A stretch of 64,000 nt of DNA, taken from assembly GCA_016278485.1 (NCBI GenBank), contig JADQBT010000034.1:35946-99945 (forward strand), written 5' to 3'. The translations under genes and the position numbers were made by a program. Source of the stretch: Halanaerobiales bacterium. Lineage in GTDB: Bacteria; Bacillota; Halanaerobiia; Halanaerobiales; Halanaerobiaceae. How positions within the stretch are numbered: position 1 is the first letter of the stretch; each line of letters begins with the position of its first letter. Below are positions 1 to 8,432 of the stretch, one piece after another. The notes under the pieces are model-generated. The model was given only the letters and a program-made list of their open reading frames with translations, did not search any database and was not told where the DNA came from.

Positions 1-1
1 C

Positions 2-220
2 TCAATCAGGTATTTGCGTATTTTTACCCAGGTTTATAACATGACTTATCAGGGTGAAGGTGGCCCACTTAATTCAACAAAACCCCTGGTTTTATATATT
101 TATAATAGTGCTTTTAGGAGATTTGAGATGGGTTATGCATCAGCAATGACAGTGATATTATTTGTCATCATTTTGGTAATCACTTTATTTCAGTTGAAGG
201 TGTTGAATAAACATGATTAA
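2..220 (+). CDS. Carbohydrate ABC transporter permease, MalF/UgpA type (3' end only)
   Basis: This is the last 72 codons of a gene that begins before the window; the frame is open to the first bases. The visible part has the family's typical end: a periplasm-facing stretch with the motif VYNMTYQGEGGPLNST, followed by an Ala/Gly turn and one hydrophobic helix (about 20 residues) before a charged tail. The permease would pair with the next gene to form the membrane channel of a binding-protein-dependent sugar importer. Its stop overlaps the next start by 8 bases, so the two are translationally coupled. The substrate cannot be read from this fragment; the binding protein and ATPase are not in the window. 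Confidence 0.8.
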   Translation, partial: SIRYLRIFTQVYNMTYQGEGGPLNSTKPLVLYIYNSAFRRFEMGYASAMTVILFVIILVITLFQLKVLNKHD

Positions 221-1034
221 GTTTATTAAAGAAAATCATATTATTGCATATATTATATTAGGTATTGGCGGATTAGCAATGATTTTTCCTTTTGTTTGGA
301 TGGTTTCTACATCATTTAAAGAACCATGGGATGTTTTTAATTTAGCAATAATCCCACCTAATCCTACCTTGAACAATTATGTTAGGTTATTAACAGTAAG
401 TAATTTTTCGCGATGGTTTTTCAATTCCTTTTTAGTTGGTTTATCAGTAACCGTTTCAGTTATCTTTTTTGATTCATTAGTGGGTTATACATTATGCAAG
501 TTTTCGTTCAAAGGTAAGAATGTCATATTTATTTTGATTTTATCAACAATGATGATTCCTACAGAGATGTTGGTAATACCATGGTATAATATGTCACGTG
601 AACTTGGTTGGATAAATAATTATTGGGGAATTATGTTTCCTGGTCTGATGACAGGATTTGGTACGTTTTTGATGAGACAGTTTTTTTACAGTGTGCCAGA
701 TGATTTGATTGATGCGGGGAGAATAGATGGACTTAATGAATTTCAGATTTGGTATAAAGTAGCGATGCCACTTGTTAAACCTGCAGTTTCAGCTTTAGCA
801 ATTTTCACTTTTCTTGGTAACTGGAATGCATTTTTGTGGCCGTTAATTGTCATTAGTGATAATAATTTATATACTTTACCAGTTGGTCTGGCCTTTTTCT
901 CGGGAGAGTTTCAGACAGAATGGGAAATGGTTATGACTGGAGCCTCAGTTGCAACGATTCCCGTTTTAATTATCTTTTTAATCTTCCAAAAACAAATTGT
1001 AGAAGGTATTGCATTAACAGGCTTGAAAGGATAG
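213..1034 (+). CDS. Carbohydrate ABC transporter permease, MalG type
   Basis: This 273-residue membrane protein has the usual length of the CUT1 MalG/UgpE family. An N-terminal helix is followed by the typical WMVSTSFK segment, about six membrane spans, and the EAA loop around residues 165-190 (DAGRIDGLNEFQIWYKVAMP), which docks on the ATPase. The C-terminus ends in GIALTGLKG, the standard end of this family (usually ..TGAVKG). It overlaps the upstream permease by 8 bases and is followed directly by an amidohydrolase gene. It therefore belongs to one catabolic operon. Function as a sugar or sugar-derivative importer is from family knowledge; the substrate is unknown. Confidence 0.9.
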   Translation: MIKFIKENHIIAYIILGIGGLAMIFPFVWMVSTSFKEPWDVFNLAIIPPNPTLNNYVRLLTVSNFSRWFFNSFLVGLSVTVSVIFFDSLVGYTLCKFSFKGKNVIFILILSTMMIPTEMLVIPWYNMSRELGWINNYWGIMFPGLMTGFGTFLMRQFFYSVPDDLIDAGRIDGLNEFQIWYKVAMPLVKPAVSALAIFTFLGNWNAFLWPLIVISDNNLYTLPVGLAFFSGEFQTEWEMVMTGASVATIPVLIIFLIFQKQIVEGIALTGLKG

Positions 1035-1042
1035 TGATAAAT

Positions 1043-1981
1043 ATGTTCGCAGGAATTAAAGTTATTGACTCGCATTCGCATTTTCCAGTAAATGAATCAC
1101 CAATGCGCTATATGGTTAGTGAAAAAAAGTATGATGAACTAAAAAGAATGAATAATAATAGAAAGAAGTCTGATGCCCAGGTTCAGTGGCAGAAGGCTTG
1201 GAATTTTGCTAGTTCAGCCCCGGATCAAAAAGAGCTATCTGATCAGGAACTTGCTCAAAAATGGGTAGGGGAGCTTGACCAGTATGGTATTGATAAAATA
1301 GTCTGGGTAACAGGTGGTGGCAATGAAAGACTAGCAAAAATCATAAATTATGCTCCTGAACGGTTTATTGGTTATGCACATCACAATCTTTTTGGACCAA
1401 ATGCTGCTGATAAATTGAGAAAAGCTTATAAAGAACAAGGGCTAAAAGGGTATAAGATAATTGCTCCTGTGCTTGATAAGCCAATTACAGATAAATCAGC
1501 TTATCCGGTCTGGGAAGTCTGCGCTGAACTTGGTATACCTGTTTTAATTCATTTTGGTATATTAGGAGCAGGTGGTGGTATTGCTTATAATAAGAATATT
1601 AATCCACAGAATTTAGAACCTGTAGCAAAAGATTTTCCAAAAGTAAACTTCATTATACCTCATTTTGGTTGTGGACATCCTAGAGAACTATTATTTTTAG
1701 GCTGGGTAGCAGAGAATATTTATGTTGATACCTCAGGTTCTAATCAATGGATGCGCTGGATGCCTTATGAAGTAACTATTAGATCTAGTTTCCAGAAGTT
1801 TTATGAAACATTTGGTCCAGAGAGGATTATCTTTGGTACGGATTCATCCCATTTTCCTCGTGGATTCGCAATTGATTACCTAAAAGAACAAAATAGAGTT
1901 TTGCGGTTTATGAATATGTCGGATAAAGAAGTGGAACTGATTATGAGTGGTAACATTAACCGTTTGTTAGGTTTAAATTAA
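1043..1981 (+). CDS. Amidohydrolase-2 family TIM-barrel metal-dependent hydrolase
   Basis: The protein opens with the metal-binding pair DSHSHF and ends with a TDSSHFPRG segment, the strand-8 aspartate region of the amidohydrolase-2 (COG2159) family. A LIHFG motif and IIPHFGCGH supply further conserved histidines. About 312 residues, normal for the family, and no signal peptide, so cytoplasmic. The frame is open further upstream, but the ATG at 1043 is chosen because the longer version lies inside the permease gene; a GTG at 1034 is the alternative. Family members hydrolyse or decarboxylate small cyclic or carboxylated substrates. Here it sits between an importer and an ArgH-like lyase, so it probably acts on the imported compound. 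Confidence 0.8.
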   Translation: MFAGIKVIDSHSHFPVNESPMRYMVSEKKYDELKRMNNNRKKSDAQVQWQKAWNFASSAPDQKELSDQELAQKWVGELDQYGIDKIVWVTGGGNERLAKIINYAPERFIGYAHHNLFGPNAADKLRKAYKEQGLKGYKIIAPVLDKPITDKSAYPVWEVCAELGIPVLIHFGILGAGGGIAYNKNINPQNLEPVAKDFPKVNFIIPHFGCGHPRELLFLGWVAENIYVDTSGSNQWMRWMPYEVTIRSSFQKFYETFGPERIIFGTDSSHFPRGFAIDYLKEQNRVLRFMNMSDKEVELIMSGNINRLLGLN

Positions 1982-1994
1982 GGAGAGGTAGATA

Positions 1995-3479
1995 ATGAGC
2001 AATCAGAAGTTTCCAGCAGCTAGTTATAAAAAAGCAGTATTAGAACCTATTTTTGCTGATTTCAAGAAACATTTTTATCAAGAGTTGATGCAGATAAATT
2101 ATGCCCACACCATAATGTTAACTGAAGAAAAGGTTATTAAGCAATCAGAAGCTGAAGAAATAATACGTGGGTTAAAGGAGATTCAAAACAATCTAAATTT
2201 AGAAGAACTAGCTTATACTGGAGAATATGAAGATCTTTTCTTTTATATAGAATCAGCTTTAACCAAAAAAGTTGGTGCTGATATTGCTGGTAAAATGCAT
2301 ACTGGTAGAAGTAGAAACGATATGGATTTAACAATGTACAAAATGAAACTAAAAGATAAAATCTTGCAGTTGATGGAAAATCTGCTTAGTCTAATTGAAA
2401 AAATGCTCGTTAAGGCAAATGAAAATTTAGAAACAATTGTTGTAGCATATACACATGGCCAGCCGGCTCAACCAACAACCTTTGCCCATTATCTAGGGGC
2501 ATTAATTGAAATCTTGTTAAGAGATTATGAACGGTTAAGCCAGTCATATAGCTTTGCTGATCATTCGAGTATGGGGGCAGCAGCAATTACAACCTCTGGT
2601 TTTTGTTTAAATAGAAAGAGAATGGCAGAGTTACTAGGTTTTGCAAATGTTCAAGAGAATTCTTATGGTGCAATAGCTGCAGTTGATTATCTTAATGATA
2701 TTTATTCATCATTGAAAATTATGTTAGTTAATATTGGTCGTTTTGTCCAGGATTTAATTTATTTAACAGGTTATGATGCTAATCATTTAAAACTGGGTAA
2801 GGCATTTGTACAGATTAGTTCAATTATGCCTCAAAAAAGAAATCCAGTTGCTTTAGAACATTTGCGAGTTATGTCTTCTCTGGCCAGTGGATACTGTGAT
2901 AACGTTATTAACACAACCCACAATACGCCTTTTACAGATATGAATGATAGTGAAGATGCAACACAGGTGGTTGGATTCCAGGCATTTTCTTATGCCGAAA
3001 AAGTACTTGCTTTGCTGGAGGATGTTATCAGTGATATAGAAATTAATGAGGAAAAACAAATAGAAGATATTCTTAAAAGCTATGTCTCTATTACTGAATT
3101 GGCAGACACTCTGGTCAGAAAAGAGTCAATATCATTTAGACAAGCCCATGAAATTACTTCTCAGTTAGTTGAGAAAATGAATCCGATTGGGAAAAAAATT
3201 AACGAGCTAAATGTTGATGATTTTAGAGAGCTATTTAAAGATGTAATTGGCAGAGAACCAGATCTATTAGATGAAGAAATAAAAGAATGTGTAACTCCAG
3301 AACATTTTATAGAAGTTAGAAAGATGACCGGTGGACCAGCCCCTGTAGAAATGAAAAAAAGTATTTTAGGATATAGAAGTAAATACAGTAAATATTTAAA
3401 AAGAACCATTTCTTTGCAGGAAAAAAGGGATGCAGTTCGTTTAAATTTAAATAAAGAAGTCGAGGCCTTTTTGATATAA
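1995..3479 (+). CDS. Argininosuccinate lyase-like member of the aspartase/fumarase superfamily
   Basis: The 494-residue protein carries the three superfamily signatures: HTGRSRNDMD near residue 100, YTHGQPAQPTTF near 155, and SSIMPQKRNP near 277 with the catalytic serine loop. The C-terminal VRKESISFRQAHEITSQLV is typical of ArgH. These enzymes form or break a C-N bond on a succinyl group by beta-elimination with release of fumarate. It is somewhat longer than ordinary ArgH (about 460) and lies in a sugar-import operon with no argG nearby. So the substrate may be an N-succinyl-type compound rather than argininosuccinate; EDDS lyase is a known example of an ArgH-like enzyme with another substrate. 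Start ATG with AAGGAGAGG upstream. Confidence 0.75.
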   Translation: MSNQKFPAASYKKAVLEPIFADFKKHFYQELMQINYAHTIMLTEEKVIKQSEAEEIIRGLKEIQNNLNLEELAYTGEYEDLFFYIESALTKKVGADIAGKMHTGRSRNDMDLTMYKMKLKDKILQLMENLLSLIEKMLVKANENLETIVVAYTHGQPAQPTTFAHYLGALIEILLRDYERLSQSYSFADHSSMGAAAITTSGFCLNRKRMAELLGFANVQENSYGAIAAVDYLNDIYSSLKIMLVNIGRFVQDLIYLTGYDANHLKLGKAFVQISSIMPQKRNPVALEHLRVMSSLASGYCDNVINTTHNTPFTDMNDSEDATQVVGFQAFSYAEKVLALLEDVISDIEINEEKQIEDILKSYVSITELADTLVRKESISFRQAHEITSQLVEKMNPIGKKINELNVDDFRELFKDVIGREPDLLDEEIKECVTPEHFIEVRKMTGGPAPVEMKKSILGYRSKYSKYLKRTISLQEKRDAVRLNLNKEVEAFLI

Positions 3480-3508
3480 GATAATTGTGATAAAGGTTGG
3501 TGTTGAAG

Positions 3509-4420
3509 ATGAACAATTATATAGGTATAGATGGAGGCGGGACTAAAACTAGATTAACATTATTTAATCATGAGTTAGCTGTTTTAGAAGATAAAACATT
3601 GCCTCCTTTTCATTTTCTCTGCATGGCAAATAATAATATTTTAAAAAATGTTTTCAGTGAGATTGAAGAACTGCAGAAAAGATATAATATTGAAGCAATC
3701 GGAATGGGTATAGCTGGTATTGACTCTGAAAAGGAAAGATTAAAATTATTTAATCTGGTTAATGATTATTTTGAAGATCAAAAAGTTATAGTTGTAAATG
3801 ATGCTATAGCAAGTTTAGCCGGAGCACTGCTGGGAGCTGAAGGTATTTTAATTAATGCAGGTACAGGCTCAATTGCATATGGAAAAGACCGTGAAGGTAA
3901 ATTATTTAGATCAGGTGGTTGGGATTATCTACTTGGGGATGAAGGAAGTGGATATTGGATTGCTATCCAATATATAAAGAATGCTTTATATTATTTTGAT
4001 GGTGGTGAAGAAGATAAATCTATTGAATTAGTTAAAGAGCATTTTCAGTTAGCTAATTTAAATGATCTGATTAGTTATATTTATGGTGCCAAATTTAATA
4101 AAGAAAGAGTAGCAGCTTTAGCAGCAGAAATTGCTTTACTTGCGCAAAATGGAGATTTACTTGCTTTGGATATTTACAAAGAAGCAGGAAAAGAATTGGC
4201 AAAACTGGCTGAGTTAGTCTATAAACATGGAAATTTTTCTGATCCAGTTAAACTGACTTATAGTGGTAGCATATTTAAGTCTTTTGAACTATTTAGTGAT
4301 AGTTTTTCAACTTATCTTGATAAACGTGAGATAGCTTATGAGTGGCATATTCCTGAGAGATCGCCGGAGGCGGGGGCAGCGTTATTAGCAAAAGAAATAA
4401 CTGGTAAAGTAAAGTATTAA
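3509..4420 (+). CDS. BadF/BadG/BcrA/BcrD-type ATPase, N-acetylglucosamine kinase-like
   Basis: The N-terminus has the ASKHA phosphate-1 motif GIDGGGTKTR, with a second phosphate motif INAGTGSIAYG and the sequence GDEGSGYWIA in the middle. This combination is typical of the GlcNAc-kinase branch of the BadF family rather than of benzoyl-CoA reductase activases, which carry an iron-sulfur site not seen here. About 303 residues, cytoplasmic. The frame is open 12 bases upstream (TTG/GTG/TTG), but the ATG at 3509 gives the standard N-terminus. As last gene of the importer operon it probably phosphorylates the sugar or amino-sugar part of the imported compound; the actual substrate is not known. Confidence 0.75.
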   Translation: MNNYIGIDGGGTKTRLTLFNHELAVLEDKTLPPFHFLCMANNNILKNVFSEIEELQKRYNIEAIGMGIAGIDSEKERLKLFNLVNDYFEDQKVIVVNDAIASLAGALLGAEGILINAGTGSIAYGKDREGKLFRSGGWDYLLGDEGSGYWIAIQYIKNALYYFDGGEEDKSIELVKEHFQLANLNDLISYIYGAKFNKERVAALAAEIALLAQNGDLLALDIYKEAGKELAKLAELVYKHGNFSDPVKLTYSGSIFKSFELFSDSFSTYLDKREIAYEWHIPERSPEAGAALLAKEITGKVKY

Positions 4421-4497
4421 ATTGCATAATTTTGTCTTTTCATATACAATAAACTTGTAAAAATGTTAATTTACGTCAAATTACAGCAGGTGAAAAT

Positions 4498-5856
4498 ATG
4501 CAATTAAATGAAGAGAGAAAAATAATATTACTTTACCTTATTTTTGGTATATTGTGGATTGCTTTTTCTGATTATATTTTAGCAGCAATTATAATTAGTC
4601 AGGCAGGGATTAATCGACTGCAAACTTATAAAGGATTAATTTTTATTATCGTTACTTCTATTATTTTTTATCAAATTATTCATCAATCAATGGTAAATAA
4701 TCGAGCTAAACATCAAGAATTAGAAAATTATTATTGTAGAGAAGCAAAAGCACTTAATAATTTAGAGCGATTAATAGAATTAATGACTGATGTTAGGATG
4801 GATAATGCAGAAAACGAGGAAGATTTTTTAGCCAAGTTATTTCATACAGTCTTCAATATTTTGCCGAAAGCAGATTATGGAAGTGTATATTTTTTTGAAG
4901 GGGACAAAGTAAAATTTATTGAAACAATTGGTCATGATAAGGATATGTTAAATAGTTTAAACCTGTCAAAAGAATTATTTGATAAGACAGGCAGAAAAAT
5001 AGAAATTATTAATAATATTGACCAACATACAAGGATTAGGTTAGAAACAGAACGAAATAAGGCAGAATTATTTGAAGAGGCCAGCTTAAAGATTAAGCAA
5101 TCAGTGATCTTTGGTATTTATGTTAATGATCAGCGTATAGCCGGAATAAGTCTTGATATTGCCCAAAATAGCGAAAATGAGTTTGATCAGCAATCAATAA
5201 GGACGTTGAAAGGGTTTAGAAATTTAGCGACGGCTTTTTATACAATTGCTCGCTATAGTAGTCTACAAAATAAATTTCAAGATGAAATTATATATTCTAT
5301 GCTTGAAATGCTTGAAATACATGATTCCTATACTAGTGGTCATTCTAAAAATGTTGCAATGGTATCAAAAAAAATTGCGGAAACAATGGGGTTGTCTAAA
5401 AAGCAAATTAGCGATATCTATTGGACAGGATTATTGCACGATATTGGTAAAACTGTTGTACCAGATTATGTGTTAAATAAACCGACTAGACTCTCGGCTC
5501 AAGAGTTTGATATTATCAAACAACATCCAGTTTGGGGTTATCAGGTATTAAAAAAATCGGACCAATTAAAGAGAATTGCTTATTATGTACTTTATCATCA
5601 TGAGAGTTGGGATGGAAAAGGGTACCCAAATAGTCTCAAAGGGGAAGAGATACCTCAGTTGTCTAGAATTATTACCCTGGCTGATGCCTGGGATGCAATG
5701 ACATCTGAAAGATCATATCGAGAAGCTTTGACGCAAGAAGAAGCAATTGAAGAGATTAAAAATAATCGTGGAAGTCAATTTGATCCAGTTGTTGTAGATA
5801 TATTTTTAACAATTGTCAATGAATGTGAAATAAATGTTGATAATAGCCAGCAATAA
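4498..5856 (+). CDS. Membrane-anchored HD-GYP domain phosphodiesterase
   Basis: Two N-terminal transmembrane helices (about residues 8-30 and 43-62) are followed by a linker, a GAF-like sensor region (about 95-250) and a complete HD-GYP domain. The domain has HD at residues 314-315 (LLHDIGK) and the signature HHESWDGKGYP at 367-377. HD-GYP enzymes hydrolyse cyclic di-GMP or related dinucleotides. All metal ligands of the signature look intact. The gene stands alone downstream of the sugar operon, preceded by a 77-base gap and GCAGGTGAAA as ribosome-binding site. The signal sensed is unknown. Confidence 0.85.
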   Translation: MQLNEERKIILLYLIFGILWIAFSDYILAAIIISQAGINRLQTYKGLIFIIVTSIIFYQIIHQSMVNNRAKHQELENYYCREAKALNNLERLIELMTDVRMDNAENEEDFLAKLFHTVFNILPKADYGSVYFFEGDKVKFIETIGHDKDMLNSLNLSKELFDKTGRKIEIINNIDQHTRIRLETERNKAELFEEASLKIKQSVIFGIYVNDQRIAGISLDIAQNSENEFDQQSIRTLKGFRNLATAFYTIARYSSLQNKFQDEIIYSMLEMLEIHDSYTSGHSKNVAMVSKKIAETMGLSKKQISDIYWTGLLHDIGKTVVPDYVLNKPTRLSAQEFDIIKQHPVWGYQVLKKSDQLKRIAYYVLYHHESWDGKGYPNSLKGEEIPQLSRIITLADAWDAMTSERSYREALTQEEAIEEIKNNRGSQFDPVVVDIFLTIVNECEINVDNSQQ

Positions 5857-5894
5857 TTAACAGCAATTATAAATTTAATTTTCCGGTTTCTTAC

Positions 5895-5923
5895 TTGACA
5901 AGTGTCTGTATATATAGTAAAAT
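5895..5923 (+). promoter_or_regulatory. Sigma-A-type promoter of tRNA-Ser
   Basis: TTGACA at 5895 and TAAAAT at 5918 are separated by exactly 17 bases. The mature tRNA begins 18 bases after the -10 box. Confidence 0.8.
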
Positions 5924-5941
5924 GAAGGTCGTGACAAAAGT

Positions 5942-6029
5942 GGAGAGATGTCCGAATTGGCTAAGGAGCCGGACTTGAAATCCGGTGAAGCCGAAAGGTG
6001 TCAGGGTTCGAGTCCCTGTCTCTCCGCCA
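5942..6029 (+). tRNA. tRNA-Ser (anticodon TGA)
   Basis: An 88-base type II tRNA with encoded CCA. Acceptor stem GGAGAGA/TCTCTCC, anticodon loop CTTGAAA with TGA at 5976-5978 between CCGGA/TCCGG, a long variable arm (GAAGCCGAAAGGTGTC region) as expected for serine, and T loop GGTTCGAGTCC. Confidence 0.97.
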
Positions 6030-6058
6030 TTTATATTTTAGGGTATATAGCCCTTTTC

Positions 6059-6083
6059 AACCTGCCTAGGAGGCGGGTTTTTT
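6059..6083 (+). terminator. Rho-independent terminator after tRNA-Ser
   Basis: Stem CCTGCC/GGCGGG (with one G-U pair) around a TAGGA loop, followed by a run of six T. Confidence 0.8.
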
Positions 6084-6084
6084 G

Positions 6085-6205
6085 TGTTTTAGGGGTAAAT
6101 CCTAACATTTAATTTGTAGTTACTTACCGAATGGTCGTGCACGGGAGCCATATTCTTGGTAGTATGAGAGGAAGACGGGGAGACCCCGTCTCCTCATTTT
6201 TTTTA
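6085..6205 (+). ncRNA. Candidate small RNA of unknown family
   Basis: Between the tRNA terminator and the convergent PRC-barrel gene lies about 100 bases that are more GC-rich than the surroundings and end in a second strong plus-strand terminator. They include an imperfect palindrome around GTGCAC (6127-6147) and encode no ORF. The nearest complete promoter is that of the tRNA upstream, so this could be read-through rather than an independent RNA. I recognise no known RNA family here. Confidence 0.25.
6169..6205 (+). terminator. Strong rho-independent terminator
   Basis: GAGG-AA-GACGGGG pairs with CCCCGTC-T-CCTC around an AGA loop and is followed by ATTTTTTTT on the plus strand. It faces the 3' end of the minus-strand PRC-barrel gene, and the T run overlaps that gene's last codons. 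Confidence 0.75.
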
Positions 6206-6982
6206 TAAATTCCAGTATTTTAATTCATTGTAATGTTCATATATTTCATTTTCATATTTACGATCAATTGGAATATCAGGATTATATTCTGGTGCATTTT
6301 TAATAGTCGCTTGATCCTTATTTATTATTATTTTTTCTTTATTCCAACTAATATTTTTAATCCACTCTGGTGCAATAACTACATCTTTACCGGGAAGCCA
6401 GTTGCGGGTATCTATTAATAAGTATCTGATGATCCATGATTCTTCTTCAGCAAATAAATTTTCTAAGTGTCCAATTTCACCATCATTAGCCTGAATATGA
6501 TAGCCAGTAACTTCATTAAAACTTCTTAGATTTGTTTTGATTATCTCTTCATTAGTATTTTGTTCAGTAGGTTGATAATCAAAATCGAGTGGATTTTTTC
6601 TGATAACATAACCAGGCTGCATTGCTGCTGGCGCAACAACTTGATTTGTTCCATAACCTGTCCAGTATAATGGCCAATTAAAATGTTTAGTAAGTCTTTC
6701 TTCCATAACCTTTGAAACTGGCTTGTTTTTCTTTAAACTTGGCCCTCTTTCCAGTTCTTCAGTTGTTAATTCTACTTCAATTTTTTCATGAACATGATCA
6801 ATATTAGCAAAACTATCAGTTGAAATAAGGGTTTTTTCATCTATTAGCCAATTGCCTGTATCGACAACAATATAACGTAGAATCCATTCTTTTTGATCAA
6901 AATATAAGTCTTTAACCTTGCCAAAATCATTATCTTTTCCATTAACTTGATAACCTTTTAAAACTGAAAGTTTTCTTAACAT
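6203..6982 (-). CDS. Double PRC-barrel domain protein
   Basis: Two PRC-barrel domains are visible: residues 1-75 (LKGYQVNGKDNDFGKVKDLYF then RYIVVDTGNWL) and about 165-240 (GYHIQANDGEIGHLENLFAEE then RYLLIDTRNWLPGK). Both contain the family's repeated RYxxxDTxNWL element, so the protein arose by internal duplication. A linker with many prolines and aromatics separates them. PRC-barrels bind RNA or proteins; proteins of this layout are common as small stress-associated proteins but have no assigned reaction. It is preceded by TAAGGAGG and follows the M50 protease gene on the same strand, 16 bases downstream, so the two probably form an operon. Confidence 0.85.
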   Translation of the reverse strand: MLRKLSVLKGYQVNGKDNDFGKVKDLYFDQKEWILRYIVVDTGNWLIDEKTLISTDSFANIDHVHEKIEVELTTEELERGPSLKKNKPVSKVMEERLTKHFNWPLYWTGYGTNQVVAPAAMQPGYVIRKNPLDFDYQPTEQNTNEEIIKTNLRSFNEVTGYHIQANDGEIGHLENLFAEEESWIIRYLLIDTRNWLPGKDVVIAPEWIKNISWNKEKIIINKDQATIKNAPEYNPDIPIDRKYENEIYEHYNELKYWNL

Positions 6983-6998
6983 TTGTAAGACCTCCTTA

Positions 6999-8111
6999 TT
7001 ATTTCGCTGATTCTTTTAATTTTTTTGCTTGAAAACCTTTTAAAATGTCAGAGCGTGTAATAATACCAACAAGTGAATTATCATTGATCACTACTAATCT
7101 ACCAATATCCTTTTCAAATAATAGTTGAAAAGCTTGATAAAGGTCATCATCTGGGTGAACTTTTTGTATATCTGATGCCATTACTTGTTTAACAGGTATA
7201 GTATGATATTTATCAGAATTTGCTTTTTGAATATCTTCCATTGTAATTATTCCAGTTACCTTCTTATTCTTAAGTACGGGAAAACCAGAATGGCGTTTTG
7301 TAAACATGGTATCCAGTACAGACTGTAGACTATCTGTTTCAGCAACGGATGTAACATTTTTACTCATTAAATCTGAAACATTTAAGTCTGATAAGGTAGT
7401 TTTTATATTATTAAATCTCTTTTCCTGTGAAGCACTTATATATAGATAGAAGCCAACAAACATAAGTAAAATATTACCGATAATAATTCCGACCAGCCCA
7501 AAAATAATGGCAAATCCTTTACCAATTGTGGTAGCAATCCGAGTTGCTTTTTCCTGGGAAGTTTTTTGTGCAATAATTGCTCGTGTAACACGCCCCCCAT
7601 CTGTAGGGAAAGCGGGTAATAGGTTAAAAATTGCCAGCACAATATTCAATTGGCCTGTATAGAGAAAAATTAGTTGTAAATCTTCTGGAATACTGTCAGG
7701 TAGTATGGTATGAAACTGTAACAAGAGAAAACCAAGGACAAGACTTAAAGCAGGACCGCTTAAGGAAATTATTGCTTCATCAGAAGGTTTTTCAGAAAAA
7801 TCATCTAAATGGGAAATACCTCCCAGTAGCATTAGAGTGATATCTTCAATTTCAATATTACGGTGCCTGGCAACCAGCGAGTGAGCCATCTCATGGAACA
7901 AAACACTGATAAATAGCAAGATTGCCATTATAAAGCCGAGTACATAGGGGCTTAAAACGAGGTTTTCATTAATGATGTTTGTATTTTGGGTAAAATACTG
8001 AATATTGTTAGCAAAAACCCAGACTAAAAAAGGTAAGGCTAATAAAAAAGTAAAGTGGATGCGAATTGGAATTCTGAATAAATTCCCAATAGTTAGAGAA
8101 CGTTTATTCAT
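6999..8111 (-). CDS. Site-2-type (M50) membrane metalloprotease with two CBS domains
   Basis: The membrane part (residues 1-235) holds the zinc motif HEMAH at 73-77 and the third ligand in FPTDGGR at 169-174, as in intramembrane site-2 proteases of the M50B family. Two CBS domains follow at about 245-300 and 305-360. CBS pairs usually bind adenine nucleotides and regulate the attached enzyme. About five or six hydrophobic segments place the active site in the membrane. Length 370 is normal for this architecture. The natural substrate, often an anti-sigma factor, is not identifiable here. It is transcribed with the PRC-barrel gene. Confidence 0.9.
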   Translation of the reverse strand: MNKRSLTIGNLFRIPIRIHFTFLLALPFLVWVFANNIQYFTQNTNIINENLVLSPYVLGFIMAILLFISVLFHEMAHSLVARHRNIEIEDITLMLLGGISHLDDFSEKPSDEAIISLSGPALSLVLGFLLLQFHTILPDSIPEDLQLIFLYTGQLNIVLAIFNLLPAFPTDGGRVTRAIIAQKTSQEKATRIATTIGKGFAIIFGLVGIIIGNILLMFVGFYLYISASQEKRFNNIKTTLSDLNVSDLMSKNVTSVAETDSLQSVLDTMFTKRHSGFPVLKNKKVTGIITMEDIQKANSDKYHTIPVKQVMASDIQKVHPDDDLYQAFQLLFEKDIGRLVVINDNSLVGIITRSDILKGFQAKKLKESAK

Positions 8112-8432
8112 ATGAATGCCTCCTCGTATAATCTATCTGAAAAAAATATTTGTCGTTTACTATATATTTTTATTATAAGAAAGCTTAGAATAAGATGCAA
8201 GAATATACGATTATTGTAAAGTATTTTACATATATTTATTGATTTGGCGGTATTCTTATTAAGTTTGAGTTTTTTTGATGTAAGAAATTAGATATCCATG
8301 AAACCAATAAGATATAATTTCCTGGATATTAAAAAAGGGAATTTAATTTAATTTAATAATGTGTTGATAATTAAAGTGTAATATGTAAAAATATTATGAT
8401 ATATTATAATAATAAAATCGAGGAGGGAGAAT
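8112..8432. other. Divergent intergenic region, no gene seen
   Basis: This very AT-rich gap separates the minus-strand protease gene from the plus-strand gamma-glutamyltransferase. It must contain both promoters. I see an imperfect hairpin between GATATCCA (8289) and TGGATAT (8323) without a T run, and a TATAAT at 8405 close to the ggt ribosome-binding site, but no convincing paired -35. Confidence 0.5.
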
